Assembly (NCBI GenBank): GCA_004835665.1
Contig: RBKR01000005.1
Location: forward strand, 1,178,001 to 1,242,000
Length of the DNA stretch: 64,000 nucleotides
Source: Phoma sp. XZ068
Lineage: Eukaryota; Ascomycota; Dothideomycetes; Pleosporales; Didymellaceae
Reading direction: 5' to 3'
The notes under the pieces were generated by a model. It had not been told where the DNA came from, did no database searches, and saw only the letters and a program-made list of their open reading frames with translations. Positions 11,910 to 23,007 of this stretch are shown piece after piece (positions within the stretch are counted from its first letter, which is position 1; every line of letters starts with the position of its first letter). Made by a program: the position numbers and the translations under genes.

Positions 11910-12726
11910 TTACCACCCACGCGACTTCCCCTCCCTTTCCACAAACCTGCCAACCTCACCATCCCTATTTCCCTCCACAATCTCCAATATACCCTTCGCG
12001 CTCGTCTTCGAGCTATCAATACCCAACCTCGTCTTCAACTCCCTATCCCCTCCCAAATCCGTAATTACATACCCCGGACAAAAACTCCAGACTTTGACGC
12101 CGGGAATCTCCGCCGACGTCTGCGTATACGTCGTCAACATATTCAGCGCGGCTTTGCTCATCCGGTATGCGGGGTAATTAGCACCAGACACAATATCCTC
12201 TGGATCCAGGCGCGTGGAGATACTGCCGAGGTTGGAGGTGACGTTTATGAGTCTCGGGTTTGTGCTTTTGCGGAGGAGGGGGAGCGTGGCTTCAGTTACA
12301 GCTGTGGGACCAAAAATGTTGGTCTCGAAGATGTCGCGGAGGGCCTGTCTACTAGGCCATGCTGAGTCTTTGGGTTCGGGGCAGATGCCGGCGTTGTTGA
12401 TTAGGACGTCTAGGCGGTCGAAGGAGTCTTCGATGGAGGCGGCTGCTGAGGAGATTGAGGTGTCGTCTGTGACATCAAGCTGCACGAGGCTGCAGGATCC
12501 GGGTTGGTTCTTTGCTTTTATCGTTTCGAGGGCTGCGGTACCTTTGGCTTGGCTACGGGAGCCGATGATGACGTGATAGGTTGGGGAGGCGGCGGTAAGG
12601 GCGGCGACAGTGTCGAAGCCTATACCGTTGTTTCCGCCTGTTTTGTTTGTTAGGGGTGAACGCTGTGGAAAGGGAGTGAGATTTACCTGTCACTAAGATG
12701 ATTTGTTTCTCAGCTGTGGGAGACAT
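11910..12726 (-). CDS. Short-chain dehydrogenase/reductase (classical SDR)
   Basis: Two exons on the minus strand, 12726-12687 (40 nt) and 12637-11910, with a 49-bp intron (12638-12686); 255 residues. NAD(P)(H)-dependent oxidoreductase of unknown substrate. The intron splits the cofactor loop: exon 1 ends IILVTG and exon 2 continues GNNGIGFDTV, giving the Rossmann motif TGGNNGIG. Further classical motifs are LDVTDD, NNAG (in VLINNAGI), the catalytic Ser region VTSNLGS, and YxxxK as YRMSK, followed by CPGYVIT. No targeting signal is visible. Without exon 1 the protein would lack half its cofactor site, so the start at 12726 (MSPTAEKQ) is favoured. Its distance from the P450 and GMC genes allows a shared pathway, but this is only inference. 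Confidence 0.92.
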
Positions 12727-12928
12727 GGTGCTAGAGGCTTTCACGTACGTGAAGTTGGTGGCAAGAGGAAAGTGGATCTTTCACGTATGAAAAGAAAGCA
12801 ACGCCTCCTGGTCCTGTTTTATACGGCCATTGTTCACTCTCTCGGCGTTAACACAACAAAGCCGTTGACCCCAGATAGTATTTGGGGGCCTAATACACAG
12901 GTGAAGTTAACAGCGTCAAAGGTAAGAT

Positions 12929-14413
12929 TTAATTGAACCAGAAGCTCACGCTAAAGCTCGGGCTCAAGCTCTTGACATAATGCCACCACCCGGGCGGCAA
13001 GTAGAGACAATCACCAGGCCCCAACACACCCTCGACATACTTCGCTTGTGTGAAGCCAGGAAACTGATCCTCAAACTCTGCTTTTGTGATTTGGGGGTCA
13101 TCCTTTTCAGCAGCTGCGGCTGCGCTTTGCTCGTTCATTTGTTTACTCCTTCCGATGCCCACATCAGGGTACAATGCCATAGCCTCGTCCAAATCCACCA
13201 AACTCGTATTACTCATGTCAACACCGCTCTCTTCTATACTCCTCGGATATAGCCACTCTGTCTGCTCAGGTGCATACAGCCTCACATACTTGTACCCCAC
13301 CACCTGCGCCAATATATTGTGATATGGATCTGTATGCAATGGCGATATCGTGCCTTTGGGACCAAACCACGCATTCAGAAGGGGGTCTTCGAGTTTAGGG
13401 ACCGATTTGACGTTCTGTAAGGGATTCAACGCAGGGTCGCAATAGCAAAAGTCTGGGATGGAGATGTCTGCGCGTAGAGAGGGGATTTGGGCGAAGAGAT
13501 CGTGCTGAGCTAGGTAGCCTGTCTGGCGCTTATCTTGCCGAGCCTCGCTCGAGACGTCGTCATTGAGCATGTATGTTGACATGAACTCTTTGAAGGTAGA
13601 AATCTTTTGACCCCAACCTGAATCTGTGTAGCTTCGCCCTGTTTCGATGGGGACAAGTCGTCTGCCGCAGAGTGTGCGCTTTAGCAGATAGTTCGGATCG
13701 TTCCATGGTCGCTCCGCCAATGCAGGCCAGTGTTGTATGGCGTTCTCGATGATAAGAGGTGTATGTGTCATAGGAGATGAGAGCTTCTTCTGAAAGGCAA
13801 ACGAACTTGGATTGTCGGATCGGGGAACAGGGTGACGCAACAGAGGGAGTGGGTCGGCAATCGCAGTTGGAAACGCTGATGGTATAGAAGTGGCATTATC
13901 AAGCTTTAGCCTCTTCGCTGGGCGCTCGCAGTGTTCAGGTGCGGCTTCCTCGAGGCTAGGAGCAGACTGCTCGTTCTCCAGCGCAGCAAACCACAGTTCT
14001 ATAAGCTCTTCCCTCTTTGGTGCCGCGGTCAGAATAAGCGCTAGATCCAGCAACTTGACCACATCGTCCATCCACTCTCCATCTGTGTGTCCCTGCCTGC
14101 CACGCCCTTCAACCGTTTTCAAGGCTTTCCAGAGTGTAGCATCCGTGTACAGCCTCCTCCAGCACGTCTTGACCTCTTTGTATGGGACATCGTGTAACTT
14201 CTGGTATGCGAATTTTGCGGAGAGATCAGGGTTCGCACGTAGTAAGGATAAAGCTGCGCGGCCGCAGTCTATTATTGAGTCGTTTTCCTGCGCTGTGGTC
14301 AATTCGCGATGGGTTAGCTGCACAATCTCATCGAGCGTAGGCGCAGCATTGGACGCTACTAGTGCGCCAGACTCTGGCAACGACGGTAGATCTTCGTCGA
14401 TGTGAGCAGACAT
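12929..14413 (-). CDS. JmjC-domain protein, KDM8/JMJD5-like hydroxylase
   Basis: Single exon, 494 residues, ATG at 14413. Family knowledge: JMJD5-like proteins are Fe(II)/2-oxoglutarate oxygenases acting as arginyl hydroxylases or, less certainly, on histones. The N-terminal half (residues 1-200) is helical, with a conserved-looking HDVPYKEVKTCWRRLY. The JmjC domain follows (about 225-494): HWPALAERPWNDPNYL, the block WFGPKGTISPLHTDPYHN with Fe ligands His360 and Asp362, the NILAQVVGYKYVRLY strand, and GDCLYLPPGWWHYVKS with the third ligand His478. The chain ends directly after SVSFWFN, as in JMJD5 homologues. The 2-oxoglutarate-binding Lys is expected in the GYKYV strand. No intron was needed. 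Probably nuclear or cytosolic. Confidence 0.9.
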   Translation of the reverse strand: MSAHIDEDLPSLPESGALVASNAAPTLDEIVQLTHRELTTAQENDSIIDCGRAALSLLRANPDLSAKFAYQKLHDVPYKEVKTCWRRLYTDATLWKALKTVEGRGRQGHTDGEWMDDVVKLLDLALILTAAPKREELIELWFAALENEQSAPSLEEAAPEHCERPAKRLKLDNATSIPSAFPTAIADPLPLLRHPVPRSDNPSSFAFQKKLSSPMTHTPLIIENAIQHWPALAERPWNDPNYLLKRTLCGRRLVPIETGRSYTDSGWGQKISTFKEFMSTYMLNDDVSSEARQDKRQTGYLAQHDLFAQIPSLRADISIPDFCYCDPALNPLQNVKSVPKLEDPLLNAWFGPKGTISPLHTDPYHNILAQVVGYKYVRLYAPEQTEWLYPRSIEESGVDMSNTSLVDLDEAMALYPDVGIGRSKQMNEQSAAAAAEKDDPQITKAEFEDQFPGFTQAKYVEGVLGPGDCLYLPPGWWHYVKSLSPSFSVSFWFN

Positions 14414-14906
14414 AGTTGAGTGTTGCGGTGGACATGAGAAGCTTCGGCATCAGCGCTTTGACCCCACGTGCAACATCGTCCAACGTTTCTGTGACCAATT
14501 CTCCGAACCACGACTCCACTGTCCATACTTTTGTCTAAAGCTTATTTGAAGCTACTACCCGTCAGCTAACGGCTGGCTGCAGACACGCTGAGCTTTGGGC
14601 AAGTGAGGCTTGCAGATACGACAGATCGCACTCACACACAACGTTACCGGATGCAATGTGATCACTATATAATTATATATTGGCTCAGCCGACAGAATCG
14701 CCGCGCTATGGAAGTTGTACTATTCTACAATATTGACCTTGTCCCTAGGTAGAAATATCGCTCGTGACGTGACATCCATAAATCATGAGACATGAACGCC
14801 GAGCATGCGGGTTATCGTTAAGTACAGGATGAAAGAGAAAACAGAAAGGGCCGGCAAGCTATGCAAATGCAAAAGCTCTCGCCGGAGCTGGGTATCACGC
14901 TAGGAA
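14414..14906. other. Intergenic region with an AT palindrome
   Basis: This 493-bp stretch lies between the JmjC gene start and the second rhodopsin gene stop, both on the minus strand. It holds a perfect 14-bp palindrome (TATATAATTATATA, 14666-14679), possibly part of the JmjC promoter. No gene is seen. Confidence 0.45.
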
Positions 14907-16691
14907 TCATTTAGAAGGGGAAGAGGATGTAGACAGCAGCCCACCAGCGTCCTGCAAGGATGGTACGTCGTAGCTGGTGTGGGTAGAGCTGCGTCTTATC
15001 GGCGCATAGGAGCGGGTGGTAATAAGACCACCTGCATCTTGTAGGGATGGAACATTGCAACTCGTTTGTGTTGGGCTGCGATGCAAGGAGGTACTGCGCG
15101 CATGGTGAAGGGCGAGGCTGTTCGACGAACTCGAGTGTGGAGAAGGGTTGGTCTGCTGCTCCATCTCTATCTCGCGATCCTCGGACAGCAAGCCTCCGGG
15201 ATCGCGCAGTTGGTTGCTGGTCCGTGCAGACATCTCGTAGTCTTCTGATTGTTGCGACAAGCGTGACGATCGACGTGCTGGAGGAGGGTAGGCACGGGCA
15301 TTCGGCATCAATGAATTGGATGCTCTTGAGCCTCTGCGCGGCTGCGCTGCGAAATCGTGTGTAATCACGGAATCAGTTGGCGAGGGAGCGGTGGCCGATC
15401 CATTCTCAAGCAAACCGCCGACGTCGAAAAACGAGACCCTTCTGCCACTGCTGGCGCGAGGACTTGGCATAGGATCGCGAATATCCGCGGTTTTAGCGGT
15501 CAAGTTGCTGGTGGATTGCACTAGGCCATCTCCTTTGCCGGGAAACTGCCAGTTGGTGTTCGCGAATGGTCCAGGCTGTTGAGTAGACGCTAGGAGACCC
15601 AGGTCAGCCATGGGTGCTGGTCTAGGCGCACTGGTCTTTTTCTCGGCCAGCTCGGGCTTTGTTCGATAGCCAAGGGACCGCGCTAAGTCTTCATCGCTGC
15701 CCCATTGTTGCAGTGTATGCGTACGAGTAGACCCCCTGCGCTCCATGCTATCCGTAGTAGATGGAGCCTTGAATTTCGCTTTCTTCAGGCCTCGGTCACG
15801 TAGAAAGGAGCCAAGAACGATGGCGTTGGAGACGATGGTAGCAGCGAGGATCTCAGAGGAGGCAAACATGGAGCGGAACTGTTGAACACCGCGCCTTTCG
15901 ATAACCAGCGGGACACGTGCTCCTGTGATGGCGATGAGGGCAGCGGACAAGGAGAAGAGCCCTACAAGAGAGAACTTGCGCTTCAGTGGCATGCCCGAGT
16001 GGAGGATAATGGGGATGGGGAAGGCGATCAGGAGGATGTCGGTGATGATGTCGGCGACGCCCATGGTGATGAGTTGCGCGTAGCCTTGCCGGCATCGTGG
16101 TTGCGGAGTTGGCTTTACCTGCCAATAGTGGGTGAATGGCTGGCATTCGGCGAGAGTTGCGATCAGGACTGCGATGAAGGTAACCGCGAGGAAGATGCGG
16201 ATTGCGCGTAGCCCCCACTCGTAACCTCGTTTCCAAAAACGCTCAGTCAGGCGCTTCAGAAACTCGGATACTGTGTACTTGGCCATCCATATGCTGTATT
16301 GGATTAGCGGGGAGTGCGGAGCAGGAGGGTGGTGGTGGTCTTACAACATGGCGTAGAAGACTCTCGCCGCAAGGACCATCTGCGAGCCAATCTCGCGGTG
16401 TCGAATCTTGACGGGGTCGTCCAGGGCGGTGACATTGACGTTGTTGGTGCCCCAGATCAGGACGACGTGCACGAAGCACATGCGTGCGATGAGGGGGACG
16501 ATGCTCAGGGCCATGATCTTGTCCTCGCGGAACAGGCGCTCATTGCGAATGTAGCGGCCGGACAGGCGGAATCCAATGATGACGAGGGAGAAGATGGTGC
16601 ACCACCAGCTGTAGAGGAGGGTCGGGTTGTTGGTCGCGCGGGTGCGGCGTTCTGGTGGTGAGTCGGAGTACAGGCCGCGCGGGAGTATCAT
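14907..16691 (-). CDS. Second rhodopsin-domain membrane protein with long repetitive tail
   Basis: Two exons on the minus strand, 16691-16345 and 16293-14907, with a 51-bp intron (GTAAGA donor, GCTAATC branch, TACAG acceptor); 577 residues. The seven-helix region covers about residues 25-290: LLYSWWCTIFSLVIIGFRL, KIMALSIVPLIARMCFVHV, AIRIFLAVTFIAVLIATLA, a Cys-containing loop, MGVADIITDILLIAFPIPI, FSLVGLFSLSAALIAITGA, and ATIVSNAIVLGSFLRDRG. The remaining half is a cytosolic, Ser/Pro/Arg-rich tail with four variants of a D-x-GGLL motif, the last two inside a 22-residue near-repeat (VPSLQDAGGL twice). It is not a close copy of the gene at 9916-11255. Ligand and partner unknown; the repeated tail motif suggests a docking site (inference). 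Confidence 0.85.
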
Positions 16692-18976
16692 GCTGCTGAG
16701 CAGTCCTCACAGACTCTCACCTCCGCAGAGGGAGCGCTGCTGGATGTCGCGTGCTCAGTGAGGCGAGGCGATGGCGGCCGTGGGTCTTCGCGGTGCCAGA
16801 GGTGCTTGGACCATGCTCTTCGCTGGGGTGCTACGTCGCTGGGTCGCCGGCGTACCGAGGTGCCGGGCGCGGTCGAGGGACACGGCGTTCGGGTGCAGGT
16901 ACCGCGGTCGCAGTGCCGTCGCAGGTGCGGACGAGAGGCTGCGCTGGAGGAGCAGAGGAGCCGCGTTATCGCATCCCGCCCAGCACGAGGGTAATCAGCG
17001 GGTCGCGCGAGTATGTGGCGGTGTTTAGTGCAGCAATGCGCCGATTCACATGGCCTTGGAGCGCTGCCGCCAACGTCGCCAACGCGGCCGAGCCCTCTTG
17101 GGACAAGTACCGAGCGGCACTGATAGGCGCAGCGACCCTTGTGGTCGCGTCAAGGCTGGCGGTGGGAGCCCGCGCAGCCCTTAATCTCGCAGGCGCAGCG
17201 CGGCCAGAGACACGCCAGCGACACGGGCTGACGTTGAAGCCCTGCATGGTGCGATAGCGCTTGCCTCCATCTCGCCGTGAGTCGCCCATGCGTGGGTGCG
17301 GCCCTTGCCCAAGAGTGCCTGGCCCCAGCAGTCGTGCCATGGCTCTGCTCACCGCTGACTGGCTGCGGCGGTATCAAATGGTCGCCTGGAGCATCGCTCA
17401 CGGCTACTAGGACTCGCTCGGGCATGACACCTGGACGCATCCCCGTGAATCAGTCTCGAGATTCGGCCCCTCTCCATCACGTTGCGTTGGGGCACTCGAC
17501 GAGCAGCCCCCCGCACTGCTGCTGCAACAGCCGTCTGAAAAGCCAGTGTCGAGCGCGATAAACACCAGCATTGACCGTTCGTCTTATTGCCGTGACCGCT
17601 ACCGCTCCATTGGCGAGCAGACGTGCAGCCCCCACGCTCGCCTGTCTCCGTCCCCCGCTTTGTGCATGGACGCCTGCCCTTACCGCCTGAGGCTGCCGTT
17701 CGGAAGCCCAACGCAGCCTGGTGGCATCTCAACCGTCAGCAAGAACTGGGGTAACACGCAGGTCGACAACCACCTCGCGAGAGGATACAGAAATAAACGC
17801 AAACAAGGTGGAGCCGCCTTGTTGATCACATCCACAAGCACAAAATGCTACACACAAGCTCGTCCACTTTGCAGGTGCCCATCACTCGCGAGTCATGCTG
17901 TGCAAGGCTCATGGCTTCCAGCCTCCCCAAGAAGCGCGGTTCCTGAAGTTGCTCAAGAATGTGCAATGCCCACACCGTCTCACAGCGTCGTCAGCGAGCT
18001 GAAGGCCTGCAACGATGCACACAACATACAGTAGCATGATCCTGTTCTGACAGTCTCACACGATGACGGCACAGTAGACCGTCATGTCCGCGGAGCTCTT
18101 TGCTAGCTCGGCACATCTGATACAATTGCTCGTTTGGTATCATTCCAGGGTAGATGTGTTTTGATAAGAACTGGTGATAAATGTCGACTTCGTCCAGGAG
18201 TCGCACGTGGACCTAGGCTGGCAGACTGCCCTTCGCACGCGGCTTCGTCACACTGGCTGCAAAATCCCAACAAAAGATTCGCGCCGAAGCTGCGCAGTCC
18301 GTAGAGTGAACACATCGCAAAAGAGCTCTAATCAAGCTTTATCCAATATTCGTGCAAAGCTACAAGTGTGCAGCCTCGTGTTGACATGTGAAGGCGTTCC
18401 CGGAAGAACCCTGGGCACCAGGCGAGAGGAACCACAGGGGGATTTGCGCAAGGTCTCATGAGGAAAAGGAGACGCATGGAGATCAGTTTTCTAGCATCTG
18501 CGAGAACCCTGATCTTGTGCAAAGAGCTCGCGTGCTTGTGTTTTGCTCCAGGCAGCTAGTGCGTCATTCGGGGCTAACATTTTCACATGCGCACAAACAC
18601 GCCAGAGAGCAGCACGACATTTCGAGCAGGAGAGGCAGCCACGCAGGCTGGTCAGGCTTGACGCCCAAAGGAACGGTGTCGAAAGCCACAGTGCAATTCC
18701 CATCATGTCCGTCGTAGCAGTGACATCAATTCTGTGGAGCACAGCAGACCAGCCATGATTTGTTTGTATGAACGCGGTATGACGTGCCCGCGCGGGAGCT
18801 GGAACATTGTCGTGTGCTCGCACCAGGCACACGACAGAAGGGACAAAGCGTCTCTGCCCTTTCCTAGAAAACCAAACGTGTCCCTGCGCTTTTGACTTCA
18901 GACTTCACATTCACGCAATCGGAATCATCCCATTCTACCCTGCCCTTCTCCCACCTACCGACAAACAGCCTCAACC
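16692..18976. other. GC-rich gene-poor gap
   Basis: 2.3 kb without a supported gene. The first 850 bp are GC-rich with many overlapping random frames on both strands (for example 17150-17440 minus and 17546-18034 plus), none with a recognisable domain. The last 60 bp before 18976 are rich in C and T (CATTCTACCCTGCCC type), which suggests the transcription start region of the reticulon gene. Confidence 0.45.
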
Positions 18977-20426
18977 ATGTCTGAAGCGCCGCGTGTTGAG
19001 CTCAGCAATACAGATCTCCCTGATCTCGCTGACTTGTCTGCCCCTGCCAACCACAGCTCGCAGCCTCTGCCTGTAAACGGCAGCGCAAATCAGGCTTCGA
19101 CACAGCAGACTGCAGGTGACGCAAAGAACAGCATCCTGGAGAGTAAGGTGAGTGGCACACAAAACGCCTCCGCCCGCAGCCGAGAACCTTGAAAACTAAC
19201 GCCATATGACAGTGTTATCTGCGCCTCGCACACCACCCTGATTCCTTCCCTAACAACCACGCAGCAGCACAGAACACAATGGCTTCCATCCAGAACCACC
19301 CCTCGGTGCAAAATGCAAAGGAGACAGTCCTCAACGGTAAAGTAAGTGCAGCACACGCCTTATCTCAGCTTCTCCAGACGGATGCTAACGCGCGGTCTCG
19401 CGACACAGCTACCCAAATTGCCCACTAGCGGCCCAATACTGATTTTGTAGGACCCGTTGCACAACAGGCCAAAGCAGAGGGCGCAAAGACTCGCGATGAG
19501 TTTGCAGATCTCGCCAACTCCCGCCAGATTCCTGAGGAGAAGACCGCCACTGGCCAGAACCTCACCCGTGAGTAGCAATGCTGGACTGCGGCTAGATTGC
19601 ATAGCTAACACGCTGTAGACTACCACAGCATGTTCTACCGCCTCTTGAGCTGGAAGAACCCCCGCGCGACCGGTATCTCCTTCGCCGCCGCCATCATCTT
19701 CATCTTCGCCGCCCGTTACCTGAACGTCGTCCGCTACATCTTCAAGCTCACTTGGGTCGTGCTTGGTACCACCGCGGCCGCAGAGGTTGCTGGACAGCTT
19801 ACTATTGGAAAGGGTCTTACATCCCAGTTCAGGCCGCGTCAATACTTCACCATCCCCAAGGCATCGCTCGAACGCCTGCTCGATGACCTTGAGCAGCTCA
19901 TCAACTTCTTCGTCATCGAGTCCCAGCGCATTGTCTTCGCCGAGAATGTCTACGTCACCATCGCTGCGTTCTTCGCTTCCCTGATTTCCTACTTCCTCAT
20001 CAAGGTAAGCAATCTTTTCGGTCATTTTGGACCTTGTGCTGACCATAACACCAGTTTGTTCCCATGTGGGGCCTTGCTCTCATTGCTACCATCATCACCT
20101 ACCTCGGACCGCTTATCTACCTTCAGAACAAGGAGGTCATTGATGCACAGCTCGAGAAGGGCAGGAACCTTGCCAGCCAGCAGGCGTCGCAATTCAAGGA
20201 CCTTGCTAGCAAGCAAGCCGCTAGTGCTTCCCAGACTGTGCAGGGCTTCACCCAGCAATACACCACCAAGGCTCAGGAGACCATCAACCAGTACCGTGGA
20301 CGCTCTCCTTCCGCTGAGGTCAAGGTCAAGAAGGAGGACTTCCCCGCTGCCCCCAAGACCGACCTCAAGAGCGAGGTCCCCACAAAGCAGGAGCAGGAGC
20401 CTCTGGTCCCCCAGACGGCTTTGTAA
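18977..20426 (+). CDS. RTN1: Reticulon-like ER-shaping protein
   Basis: Five exons: 18977-19142, 19265-19336, 19451-19567, 19619-20004 and 20055-20426; 370 residues. Reticulons insert as hydrophobic hairpins in the ER membrane and bend it into tubules. The reticulon homology domain covers about residues 118-290: HYHSMFYRLLSWKNPRATG, the long hydrophobic hairpin ISFAAAIIFIFAARYL, a hydrophilic loop, then VYVTIAAFFASLISYFLIK joined across intron 4 to FVPMWGLALIATIITYLGP. The N-terminal 115 residues are polar and built from three small exons. After the domain comes an amphipathic Gln/Ala/Ser-rich segment and a Lys/Glu-rich end. Introns 1 and 2 (122 and 114 bp) are longer than usual here; the exon 1-3 boundaries were chosen because they alone keep the frame (each in phase 1), so this part is less certain than exons 4 and 5. 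Confidence 0.88.
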
Positions 20427-21213
20427 AGTTCTCTGCATTGAGCAGCGTACAAATGGCAACTTTCTACCCAGTCATGGGGTTTGAAGTGTTGCAACATTCG
20501 GTCGTCCCTCCCTCGGCGCATGGCCGCCAGCAGCCTACCACATTCGCACATGCATCTTAACGACGACCTCGGATGACGATTCCCACGCTCGGTTTCTCAC
20601 GACAATCACGAACGGTTCAGATTGGACATAACCCGCGCTTGTACATCATCTTCTCCTAAAAGCTGATCCGTTATCTACTTTAGCGTTGATATACTTTTTC
20701 CCTTTGCCGTAGTTTTCCGCCCGCACGCTCGGGTTCATCTGGTGTTGATGAAGGACATGCAAGGTCACGGGCATTCAGGAGTTTGTCTCTGTCAGATACC
20801 GTTTCCGGCATAGTAATCATAGCTCATCTTTCAAGTACGTGCTGTCGTATGTGCGCCGTGTGTGCTACGTGGTCATTCTGCAATAGTGAAGAAGACTGGT
20901 GAAGACGGTCCAGTCGGGCGCTCGCGTACCACGCATGATCTCTCCGGGCCGGTGACAACGTATTGCTTTCCACCGTCGGGGCAACCTGGCGGACTCGACG
21001 TCTCGTGTTCGTCCGTGAACGGCATGTCGGGTAGTCCAAGGCCATTCATAGCACGCGCTAAGCCCTGGCAGGATCGCCCGCGCTAGGCAGCCGTGATCCG
21101 TGTGTCGTCAGCACAGCCCAGGCTTCGCCGCTGGACGAGGAACATCAAGGACGACCACCCGTCCCCTCGACACTCATTCCTTTGTAACCCTTCCTTCCAC
21201 ACCGCACAGCAGC
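20427..21213. other. Intergenic region, tandem genes
   Basis: 787 bp between the reticulon stop and the next plus-strand start. It should contain the reticulon 3' UTR and the promoter of the membrane protein gene. No gene is seen. Confidence 0.45.
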
Positions 21214-22502
21214 ATGGGAGTCGCAAAACTCGAATTCAACGTGGCCACCGGCCTGTACACGCCCGGCGGCGAGGAGATCGCTCGCGCCGTCCGCCGTGCC
21301 CTTGCACACCCTGCCACCGTCGGCTTCGTCAAGCGTGCCGTGGGCAATGGCGAGTCTGACGGCGAGCATATCGACATGCCTGTGTGGGGCATGATCCTCC
21401 TGGGCGTGAGCTTCTATGCGGCCGTCATCGCCATGAGCCTGGTGCGCACTCCCCGCCCCGCCTCCTGGGCCTCGGACCCCTGTGGAATGCTGACCATGCC
21501 CTCTAGTTGTCCTACATGCTCAAGGAAGTCGTCGCTACCCTCTGCATGGTCGAGACCCCGCACGCCGCCATCACCATCTCCCCTTCCGAGGAGCCCGCCA
21601 GCAAAGATGAGAAGGAGGGCCTCCTGGAGACTGGTCCCACCATCACCCTCGTTCGCCAGAAGCCCATCACCTCGACCATCCGCGGCACCATCAAGCATCT
21701 CGTCGCCAACGCTGGTCGCTACGCTCGCTTCCGGGGTTTCAAGATCCACGCCTTGTACTCGCTGCTCTTCGGTCTCGCTGTCCACTTCTTCACGGCTTTC
21801 TTCTTGTCCCTCTTCCGCACCGGCCTCCCTGGCCAGGCCATTCTCGTGAGCGGTCTCGCCGGCGCAACTGTCGCCAACATCCACGCCGCATGGACACACA
21901 AGGTTGTTTCCATGCCCTCTGAGGCAACTTTCTGGCAGCGCGTCCCCAGCAGGTCCCACTGGAAGACCCTTGCCCCTGCTGCCGCCGTTTCCGCCGCCAT
22001 GCCCTACATCAGCCTGTACCTCACCGGCGGCGTTGCTATCCTCCTCGGCCTGCACAAGCTTGACCAGCACAACCTGGAGCAGTACTCCAAGGGTCAGTGG
22101 ATGTGCCTTGGCGTGCGCGTCTTCGCTACTGCCATCTTCGCCATCTTTGCCGGGCTCTTCCTCTGCATCCCTGCCGTCGTCACTCAGGTCCGCATCGAAG
22201 CCTCCATTCTGCCAGAGGACCAGGACACCATTGTTCCCTTCGACCGCACCTTCGGCGGCAAGGTCGTCAGCCAGATGCTCGGTGGCACTGGCAAGATCAG
22301 CTTCCTCGGTGCGTGGCGCAGCTTCAACTGGGAGGCTCGCCGCCGCCTGCTGAAGCTGTACATCAAGATCGGCGCCATCATGATGTTCGCCATGTTCGTC
22401 GTCGGCCACATTCTCGCCTTCGAGGTCTTCGTCGTCATGGGCCCTAAGCTTGGAGAGTTCCTCGCCAAGGCCAGGCACGAGGGTTTCGTCCACCAGAACT
22501 AG
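21214..22502 (+). CDS. Unassigned multi-pass membrane protein
   Basis: Two exons, 21214-21441 and 21507-22502, with a 65-bp intron (GTGCGC donor, GCTGACC branch, CTCTAG acceptor); 407 residues. I do not recognise a characterised family, although it looks like a conserved fungal protein from its uniform codon use (C-ending codons). About six hydrophobic segments are visible: WGMILLGVSFYAAVIAMSL, YSLLFGLAVHFFTAFFLSL, ILVSGLAGATVANIHAAW, AAVSAAMPYISLYLTGGVA, FATAIFAIFAGLFLCIPAVV and IGAIMMFAMFVVGHILAF. Between the fifth and sixth is a soluble stretch (RIEASILPEDQDTIVPFDRT). No signal peptide precedes the first segment. No catalytic motif is evident; a transporter or organelle-membrane scaffold are both possible. 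The intron joins AVIAMSL to LSYMLKEV, keeping the first helix intact. Confidence 0.8.
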
Positions 22503-23007
22503 GTTTCCGCTGATTAGTATGTCCGCATAGGCTGCTATCGAGGCTCGGCTTCCCTTTGGTACTAAACGAGCGGCATATTGGATATAATTGATATAAACTC
22601 CCTGACTACACAGTCCTTTCTTTGTATACTACCCCCTTCCCTATATAGCTATAAGTTTGAATGAAAGTGTCATTGACCACATGTTCTTCACGCGCCTTTG
22701 CAACGACCTTGATGCAAGTGCACTGTTATATATACACGACACGAAGTTCAAAACCATCATGAACCATCACACTGCAAGAAAAAAAGGTATAGTGGGTATT
22801 GATATTGATTTCAAATCCTCAAGCAGGCGACCTCAAAGCCACTATCTGCAATCTCTAAACACCATGCTATGCTGTGACAAAGCCTATCCGCCGTCATAAA
22901 AAAAAAACTAAAAAAAAAACTGAAGAACTGGGTATAACGCCTGTCATTCACCGGGCCCGTCTCGTCCAAATACCGAAAAGGGTAACGCTGAGGGCGACTA
23001 CTGCGAG
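22503..23007. other. Convergent intergenic region with paired poly-A tracts
   Basis: 505 bp between converging stops. Two runs of ten A separated by CT occur at 22898-22907 and 22910-22919. The rest is AT-rich with TATATA-like stretches typical of 3' UTRs. Confidence 0.5.
22898..22919. repeat. Paired A10 homopolymer tracts
   Basis: Two A10 runs separated by CT. It lies downstream of the histidine kinase stop and could also be read as a T-rich stretch of that gene's 3' UTR on the minus strand. Confidence 0.8.

Noticed and set aside
14666..14679. AT palindrome as an operator or replication element
   Set aside because: A 14-bp AT-only palindrome is easily expected by chance in an AT-rich spacer; kept only as a note in the intergenic entry.
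17546..18034. 162-codon plus-strand frame in the GC-rich gap
   Set aside because: Cys- and Ser-rich random-looking sequence, no domain, no splice support, and competing frames of similar length on the other strand.
21414..22493. 359-codon frame antisense to the multi-pass membrane protein
   Set aside because: Reverse-strand shadow of a biased coding exon; Glu/Asp/Gly-rich without domain content.
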